In this document: one piece after another, positions 58,792 through 64,000 of the stretch
Position numbering within the stretch: the stretch's first letter is position 1
How the letters are laid out: each line of letters starts with the position of its first letter
Assembly (NCBI RefSeq): GCF_024256385.1
Contig: NZ_JAMLFW010000001.1
Span: forward strand, 1,426,001 to 1,490,000
Length of the DNA: 64,000 nucleotides
Direction: 5' to 3'
Source of the DNA: Anatilimnocola floriformis
Lineage (GTDB): Bacteria; Planctomycetota; Planctomycetia; Pirellulales; Pirellulaceae
Position numbers and translations under genes: made by a program
Notes under the pieces: model-generated
The model's database searches: none
Told to the model about the DNA's origin: nothing
The model's input: the letters and a program-made list of their open reading frames with translations, nothing else

Positions 58792-59142
58792 GTGGCAATG
58801 AAGTTGTATGTCGGGAACCTGAGCTACGGGGTGACCAACGAGAAGCTGGAAGAACTGTTTTCGCAGTTCGGCCAGGTTCGTAGCGCTCAAGTGATTCAGG
58901 ACCGCGACACCGGTCGCAGCAAGGGTTTCGGCTTTGTCGAAATGGCTGACGACAATGCCGCCCGTGAGGCCATCAAGGGCCTGCACGAGCAGCAGCACGA
59001 CGGTCGCCCGCTGACGGTCAACGAAGCTCGCCCACGTGAAGATCGTGGCGGCGGCGGTGGCGGTGGTGGTGGCCGAGGTGGCGGTGGCGGCTACGGTGGT
59101 GGCCGAGGCGGCGGTGGCGGCGGTTACGGCGGCCGTCGTTAA
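58792..59142 (+). CDS. Glycine-rich RNA-binding protein (single RRM)
   Basis: 116 residues. GTG start at 58792 fits AGGAG at 58780-58784; the ATG at 58798 would be too far. Residues 3-82 are an RRM: RNP2 LYVGNLSY (5-12) and RNP1 KGFGFVEM (about 44-51). The tail is an Arg/Gly-rich stretch (GGGGGYGGGRG). This is the bacterial/cyanobacterial Rbp type, which binds RNA in the cytoplasm, often in cold response. The leader hairpin suggests autoregulation by attenuation. Confidence 0.93.
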   Translation: MAMKLYVGNLSYGVTNEKLEELFSQFGQVRSAQVIQDRDTGRSKGFGFVEMADDNAAREAIKGLHEQQHDGRPLTVNEARPREDRGGGGGGGGGRGGGGGYGGGRGGGGGGYGGRR

Positions 59143-59222
59143 TCCAGCGCGCGGGCGATGTCCGCGAAGATTGTCCAACGAATAGAGTCTTCGAAGTTCG
59201 AACCTGCTAATCGTATATTTTG

Positions 59223-59258
59223 CGGCGGTGATTGCTTTTGGCGATCACCGCCGTTTTT
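59223..59258 (+). terminator. Rho-independent terminator of the RRM gene
   Basis: A 13-bp stem (59223-59235 with 59241-59253, one T-G pair), loop TTTTG, followed by TTTTT. It lies 80 bases after the RRM stop. Confidence 0.9.
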
Positions 59259-59292
59259 GTTTCTTGTCGGTCTACTGCGATTCGATCTTTCG

Positions 59293-60663
59293 CTATTTCG
59301 AAAGAGCGGCGTTTAACGCTTTACCGTCGGCGCTGGGGAACTCAATCCCCAAGAGCTTGGCAATCGTCGGCGCGACGTCGATGTTTTCGACGCTCTTCAG
59401 CGTTTCGCCCGTGCGAACGCCGTTACCGCTGAGGACCAGCGGGGCATTCATCTTGTCGAGCGACGAAATGAAACCGTGCGAGCCGAGCGCGGTTTTGGAT
59501 TCAGTGTTGGCGACAACGAACTCTTCGCCGATCGGCGTGCCGGCCACTGCGTAACCGTCCTTGGCAACTAGCACCGCGTCGGGTGATTGGTTGTATTCGC
59601 GCGGATGAGGAATGCCGAGTTCGGTAAAGCGGTCGGGGAAAATAACCTCGGCGACTCCTTCTTTGTCTTTCATCAGGTCGCGGAACTTTTCGCGATCGGC
59701 GGCGGCCGTCGCCGGGTTGGTGCAATACACCAGGCCGATGCCACCCTCGGGAAAGACGTGGATCTTGGCGTCCGACATTTTTCCCGCCGTTACGGTGAGC
59801 AACTCATTCTGCCGCAGCAACACGTTCGGGCAGATCGCTTTCGGCGTGGAAGTGAAGCCGTGATCGGCGAGGATGATGAACGTCGTCTTGTCGAAGATGC
59901 CGGCTTCCTTCGTCGCCGCGACCATCTTGGCTACGCACGAATCGGCGTAAGCATTGGCCGTGTAACCGGCCGGCGTTTGCGCGCCGAGCAAGTGATGCGT
60001 GGCGTCGCAGTTGAGCAGATGCACAAACAGCAAGTTCGGCTTGCGCTGGCGAATCAGATGGCAAGCAGCTTCGGTCCAGATGAGATCCTTGCCGACAACG
60101 CTGTTGGCCGCGAACGACGGTTGCGTTTCATCAGCGAGAATACCATCGATCACCAACTCCTGCCGCAGTCGCGGCGTCATGTGAATGACTTGCTCGGGGA
60201 CATCGGGAAAACTGTCGTCGAGCGATTTGGAACCGCGCATGCAGGGCCAGTTGATTTCGGCCGTTGCCAAGCCCACTTCGTGAGCGGCATCGATGATCGT
60301 TTTTACGCGGATCAAATCCTGCTGATCCCGTTTGGGATCGACCACCGTCGGCACATCGATGGCGCCTCGCACCAACACGCCATTCGCGAGCACGCCGTGC
60401 TTCTCCGGCCGCACGCCAGTAATGACCGACGAATGATTCGGCCAGGTGACGCTAGGATTCGAAACCTTCATTCCTCCTTCAGCGACACTTCCCGCTTTGG
60501 CCAGCTTGCGAATCGTGGGCAGCGGCGCTTTCGGATCATTTAGCAGATACGCAGCCAAGCCGTCGACGCTGACGACGATGATGTGCTGGTCGCGATTCGC
60601 GGCAAAGGACTGAGTTGGCAACAGCAACGCAACGACAAACGCGAGCAAACAGAAGGAGCGCAT
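59293..60663 (-). CDS. Secreted type I phosphodiesterase (alkaline phosphatase superfamily)
   Basis: 456 residues from the ATG at 60663, where a Sec signal begins. Metal ligands of the NPP/alkaline-phosphatase fold: IIVVSVDGLAAYLL (Asp), NPSVTWPNHSSVITG (nucleophile Thr in VTWPNH), LLNCDATHHLLG (Asp and His), ILADHGFTST (Asp-His) and ALGSHGF (His). It hydrolyses phosphodiesters or pyrophosphates outside the cytoplasm; substrate unknown. The C-terminal ENIDVAPTIAKLLGI is typical. Confidence 0.9.
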   Translation of the reverse strand: MRSFCLLAFVVALLLPTQSFAANRDQHIIVVSVDGLAAYLLNDPKAPLPTIRKLAKAGSVAEGGMKVSNPSVTWPNHSSVITGVRPEKHGVLANGVLVRGAIDVPTVVDPKRDQQDLIRVKTIIDAAHEVGLATAEINWPCMRGSKSLDDSFPDVPEQVIHMTPRLRQELVIDGILADETQPSFAANSVVGKDLIWTEAACHLIRQRKPNLLFVHLLNCDATHHLLGAQTPAGYTANAYADSCVAKMVAATKEAGIFDKTTFIILADHGFTSTPKAICPNVLLRQNELLTVTAGKMSDAKIHVFPEGGIGLVYCTNPATAAADREKFRDLMKDKEGVAEVIFPDRFTELGIPHPREYNQSPDAVLVAKDGYAVAGTPIGEEFVVANTESKTALGSHGFISSLDKMNAPLVLSGNGVRTGETLKSVENIDVAPTIAKLLGIEFPSADGKALNAALSK

Positions 60664-60763
60664 AAACAACTCAAGGCGGAGACATTTTGGAGGGCTGCGA
60701 GTTCGCAGCTTGAAGCACAAAGTCACCGCATTGTAGCCCGGCTCGCTGCGATTGGGGCGGCGG

Positions 60764-62299
60764 CTACTTCGGCGCCGAGAGGCCGTACTTTTTCAGCAGC
60801 GCTTCGATATCTGCTTTCAGCAGATTTTCTTGCGGCAGGCGGCTGTAGTTGCTGAGGAGCGAAGGGAGCCGTTCCTTGACTTCATCGGGTTGCTCTTGCC
60901 GATCGAGCACGACTGCCTCTCCGGCCAGTCCGAGAGCACGAAACTCCCGCTCGGTTTGTTCGAGATTCGCGAGTTCGTGATAAATGGCATAGGCGTCGGT
61001 TAGCCGATTCTGTTGCAAGTACCAGAAGCCGAGATGCGACTTGGCGATGCGGGTGATGCGCAGCGCTTCGGGGCTGTTGCCCGGCGGAAAATATTCCCAG
61101 ACCGCTTTCAGAGCCTGCTCGCGGTTCTGCTGGGCAAGCAGCGCGGCGAAAAGCTGCTCGTCGATCGTTTCATACTTTTTCATCGTCGCCTTGGGAATGT
61201 TGCTGGCGACCAGCAACGGCGGCGGCATGAGCGACCAGGCAATCATGCCGCCCACAGGAAAGGCCACAATCAGCAGCACAATGCCGATGAGCCATGCCCA
61301 GCTTTTTTGCCGCGTGAGAGCCTGCTTGAGCATGGCTCGCGAGAGTTGCTGCGTGGCTTCGTTGAGTCCCGTTCCGATAAAGGTGGCAGTCAAACCCCAG
61401 GCCGGCAGATCAGCGGCCCAATCGTCTTCGAGCCCTTCGATCTTGAGAGACCGCAACTCCTTGAGCAGTTCCACGGGCCGTTGATAACGATCATCGGCGC
61501 GTTTGGCGAGCAAGCGATGCACGATGCGACACAATCCGGACGGCACATCGGGCCGGATGGTTTCGAGCCGCGGCGGATCATTTTTCAAATGCTGCACCGC
61601 CACCGCGAGCGCGCTCTCGCCGTCGAACGGGGGCCGGCCAGCGAGAATGTGATAGGCCGTCACGCCCAGCGAATAAAGATCGCTGCGTGGGTCGACGACC
61701 TTTCCCTCTACTTGCTCGGGACTCATGTACAGCGGCGTGCCCATGGTCATGCCGATCTGCGTCAGATCGAGCTTGTCGCCGCCTTGGGCGATGCGGGCCA
61801 GGCCGAAGTCGGCGACCTTTACTTCGCCGGAACTCGACAGCATGATGTTTTCGGGCTTGATGTCGCGATGAATGATTCCTTCATCGGCGGCACGCTGCAG
61901 AGCGCCAGCCACCTGGCGCAGAATGAGTGAAACCTGCGGCGCATCGAACGGCCTGCCGCGATGGGCGAGCAACTGTTTCAGGTTCCGCCCTGGCACGTAT
62001 TCCTGAACGATGTAGTGCACGCCTTCGGCCTGTCCCACTTCGTGTATCTGCACGATGTTGGCGTGGGTCAGCTTGGCAGCCGCTTGAGCTTCGTGATGAA
62101 AGCGGCGGACATAGGTTTCGTTCGCGGCCAGGCTTTGGCGGAGAACTTTGAACGCCACCTGCCGCTCGAGCGACATTTGCTGCGCGAGATAAACCTCGGC
62201 CATACCGCCGCGGCCGAGGCGACGGAGCAGCTGATAATCGCCCAGCCGCCGACCCACCAGGTCTGGCTCGCTCGCGACATCGCCGGGCAGTTCGGTCAT
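60764..62299 (-). CDS. Hanks-type Ser/Thr protein kinase
   Basis: 511 residues. Kinase domain about 20-285: P-loop LGRGGMAEVY (28-37), Lys in VAFKVL (about 51), HRDIKPEN (about 144), DFGLA (about 164), MSPEQ (about 192) and a terminal arginine-rich helix. One membrane helix follows (about 335-358), and the outer part (360-511) is helical with TPR-like features (GFWYLQQNRLTDAYAIYHELANLE). It is a transmembrane sensor kinase; signal and targets unknown. Planctomycetes have many such kinases. Confidence 0.92.
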   Translation of the reverse strand: MTELPGDVASEPDLVGRRLGDYQLLRRLGRGGMAEVYLAQQMSLERQVAFKVLRQSLAANETYVRRFHHEAQAAAKLTHANIVQIHEVGQAEGVHYIVQEYVPGRNLKQLLAHRGRPFDAPQVSLILRQVAGALQRAADEGIIHRDIKPENIMLSSSGEVKVADFGLARIAQGGDKLDLTQIGMTMGTPLYMSPEQVEGKVVDPRSDLYSLGVTAYHILAGRPPFDGESALAVAVQHLKNDPPRLETIRPDVPSGLCRIVHRLLAKRADDRYQRPVELLKELRSLKIEGLEDDWAADLPAWGLTATFIGTGLNEATQQLSRAMLKQALTRQKSWAWLIGIVLLIVAFPVGGMIAWSLMPPPLLVASNIPKATMKKYETIDEQLFAALLAQQNREQALKAVWEYFPPGNSPEALRITRIAKSHLGFWYLQQNRLTDAYAIYHELANLEQTEREFRALGLAGEAVVLDRQEQPDEVKERLPSLLSNYSRLPQENLLKADIEALLKKYGLSAPK

Positions 62300-62433
62300 G
62301 AAAGATCAGGAGGGAATTCAGGGGAGGGATCTGGCTAGAATCCAGTATGGGTTGCCCAGCGCCATTCGGCAACCTCGTCTGGATGAGTCTCCTAACGGCG
62401 GCCGATGGTTCATATTGCGGCAACAACAAATAG

Positions 62434-63135
62434 TCATCCCCGCGATTGAGCTACCCAATACAACGACGGAACGGCAATCATCTGGCCAGCCCGCGCCAGC
62501 AGCAGCCGAGCCAGCGACTTTAGCTTGCCGAACGGCCCGCGATTGCGAAAAGGCACAAAGGCCGTGCGGCGCAATTCGCGGACGGCGAACTGATGCTCCA
62601 GTTGCGTTCGCAAGCTGGCCACCGTAAAGGTCTGCTGATGGCCCCAGCGATGAAAGAGTGTGCCGCAGCAAGGACAAATGACGTCACCCGCTTTGAGGTT
62701 CTCGTTGTAAGGCACCGTGCCGAGAAACCAACCGCCGGGCTTGAGCACGCGAGAGATTTCCTGCAGGCCGGCGGCTCGCTGAGCATCGTGCAGATGCTCG
62801 AGCACTTCGGAGGCAACGACCGCATCAAATTGCTTGTCGGCGAGCGACATCTGCTCGATGTAACCAACATGCCCGGTCACGCCCGCCGTGGCTAACCGCT
62901 CGATGGCGACGGCATCGGGATCGAGCGAATGAACCTCAAAGCCACGAGCGAGTGCCGTTTGCTCGAAATGCCCGCTGCCGACACCGATGTTGAGAACCTT
63001 TGGTTTCGGCGACTTCACTCGACGGGAAATCGAGCGCACGATGTATTCGAGCCGCGGCTTCGCGGCAGCGAACGACTCTGGATCGGCATTTTGAAAATGC
63101 GACCAGATTTTGTCTTGCGAATGGAGGTGATCGCT
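62434..63135 (-). CDS. SAM-dependent methyltransferase
   Basis: 233 residues if it starts at GTG 63135, which has GGGAG upstream. An ATG at 63186 would overlap the upstream gene by 29 bases and has no ribosome site. Motif I is VLNIGVGSGHF, followed by HSLDPDA and ASEVLEHLHD (UbiE/Methyltransf_11 type). A CPCCGTLFHRWGHQQTF segment follows (zinc-like CxxC). The C-terminal part is hydrophobic. Similar genes lie in glycan-biosynthesis clusters; the substrate is unknown. Confidence 0.8.
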   Translation of the reverse strand, partial: SDHLHSQDKIWSHFQNADPESFAAAKPRLEYIVRSISRRVKSPKPKVLNIGVGSGHFEQTALARGFEVHSLDPDAVAIERLATAGVTGHVGYIEQMSLADKQFDAVVASEVLEHLHDAQRAAGLQEISRVLKPGGWFLGTVPYNENLKAGDVICPCCGTLFHRWGHQQTFTVASLRTQLEHQFAVRELRRTAFVPFRNRGPFGKLKSLARLLLARAGQMIAVPSLYWVAQSRG

Positions 63136-63157
63136 CACTCCGGGTACTCCCGGCGAC

Positions 63158-63994
63158 TCATCTCGTGGCGACCGTTTCGCTGGCATCGCGCGGAGTAAAG
63201 CGAAAGCTCTGACTCTGGCTGAAGAACTGCAGCGGATTTTCGTACACGATTTTGCGGATGAGACTTTCCGGATGTTTGCGGCGGCGCATTTCCATGATGA
63301 AGTCGGGCACAGCCGTCGGTTTGCTCGGGCCCCAATCGCCGGCCGAGTTCACCATCAGACGCTCCGAGCCGTACATTTCGATCATGTCGACCGCGCGAGC
63401 GGGCGTGCACTTGCTCACGGGATAGAGCGTCATGCCGGCCCAGAAACCTTCTTCCAGAACGTGGCGGATGGTGTGCTCCTCGACGTGATCGACGAGCACG
63501 CGATTGCGCTCGATGCGCGAGTCGCCGGTGAGCATATCGAGAATCATCCGCGTCCCTTGGTATTTGTCTTCCAGGTGCGGAGTGTGAATGAGGATTTGCT
63601 GTTCGTACTTGATCGCCAGTTCCATGTGCTCGAGAAACACGATGGCTTCGTTGCGAGTATTTTTATTGAGCCCGATCTCTCCGATGCCGAGCACGTTCGG
63701 CTTGTTGATGAACTCAGGAATCATCGCGATCACTTCGCGCGACAGGCTGACGTTCTCGGCTTCCTTGGCGTTGATGCAGAGCCAGCAGTAATGCTGAATG
63801 CCGTATTGCGCGGCCCGCTTCGGTTCGACTTCGGTCAGCTGCCGGAAGTAATCACGAAAGCCGTGAACCGTGCCACGATCAAAACCGGCCCAGAACGCCG
63901 GTTCGCTGAGTGCGACGCAACCCATGCGCGCGAGCGTCTCGTAGTCGTCGGTAATCCGCGAAACCATGTGAATATGCGGGTCGAAGTAATCCAT
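63158..63994 (-). CDS. TatD-like metal-dependent hydrolase (EboB-like)
   Basis: 278 residues, complete; its start lies 6 bases from the window end. DPHIHMVSR (5-13) supplies the first two His ligands, IGEIGLNK (about 107) the Glu, ILIHTPH (about 134) and VLVDHVEEH (about 167) further His residues, and NSAGDWG (about 216) the Asp. It resembles the TatD-like EboB protein of ebo clusters more than DNase TatD, but the other ebo genes would lie beyond the window, so that assignment is tentative. It may be co-transcribed with the methyltransferase 22 bases downstream. Confidence 0.8.
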   Translation of the reverse strand: MDYFDPHIHMVSRITDDYETLARMGCVALSEPAFWAGFDRGTVHGFRDYFRQLTEVEPKRAAQYGIQHYCWLCINAKEAENVSLSREVIAMIPEFINKPNVLGIGEIGLNKNTRNEAIVFLEHMELAIKYEQQILIHTPHLEDKYQGTRMILDMLTGDSRIERNRVLVDHVEEHTIRHVLEEGFWAGMTLYPVSKCTPARAVDMIEMYGSERLMVNSAGDWGPSKPTAVPDFIMEMRRRKHPESLIRKIVYENPLQFFSQSQSFRFTPRDASETVATR

Positions 63995-64000
63995 ATGCTT

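Noticed and set aside
63158-63994. Firm eboB assignment
   Set aside because: The sequence resembles EboB, but no other ebo gene is within the window, so I keep the TatD-like name.

Overview
The window looks like chromosomal DNA of a planctomycete, most likely of the Pirellulales. The signs are a moderately high GC content, a DUF1559 type-IV-pilin-like protein followed by a tiny lipoprotein, many secreted PQQ-propeller, LRR, PDZ and metallophosphatase proteins with Tat or Sec signals, a HTH plus receiver-like regulator, frequent non-ATG starts, and intergenic space filled by several families of palindromic repeats. There is no rRNA and no CRISPR array.

Layout. 0-6.3 kb: a pteridine-reductase-like SDR, an Nramp-like transporter, a Tat-exported metallophosphatase, a HTH/receiver-like regulator and a secreted alpha/beta hydrolase. 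6.4-7.6 kb: seven tRNA genes on the minus strand, interrupted by an element that encodes a four-helix-bundle protein (the 23S intervening-sequence protein family) and by a short relative of that element. 7.9-19.5 kb: a GT2/amidohydrolase pair, a CPBP protease, a PQQ-propeller/MFS/creatininase operon, a lactonase-LRR fusion, purine nucleoside phosphorylase and an HTTM membrane protein with its partner. 19.7-25.2 kb: flagellar genes fliL-fliN-fliO-fliP-fliQ-fliR-flhB, covering a C-ring component and most of the export gate. 25-34.6 kb: a sugar isomerase-like protein, serS, an M20 peptidase, clpS, an FMN-binding/4Fe-4S/ApbE fusion, and an FAD oxidoreductase 9 bases upstream of it.

35-49.7 kb: tRNA-Lys with a clear promoter and terminator, methyltransferase and GNAT genes, the DUF1559 pair, YncE-like and PDZ proteins, an esterase, a PepSY protein, an ankyrin protein, polyprenyl synthetase with moaC, and a thioredoxin-like protein. 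49.8-54.4 kb is the accessory region: two decayed small membrane-protein genes, an intact paralogue coupled to an unknown 285-residue protein, a possible structured RNA, a ribbon-helix-helix gene with no usual start codon, and an IS1-like transposase. The last two are divergent across one strong promoter and a perfect inverted repeat. Related 16-bp inverted motifs at 50874 and 54158 may bound the unit. 54.7-64 kb: hypothetical genes, an LRR lipoprotein, an amidase, a glycine-rich RRM protein with an attenuator-like leader, a phosphodiesterase, a Hanks-type kinase, a methyltransferase and a TatD-like hydrolase.

The points most worth a second look are the intervening-sequence-like elements between tRNA genes, the odd tRNAs of that array, the fused flavinylation/electron-transfer protein, and the 50.9-54.2 kb element.
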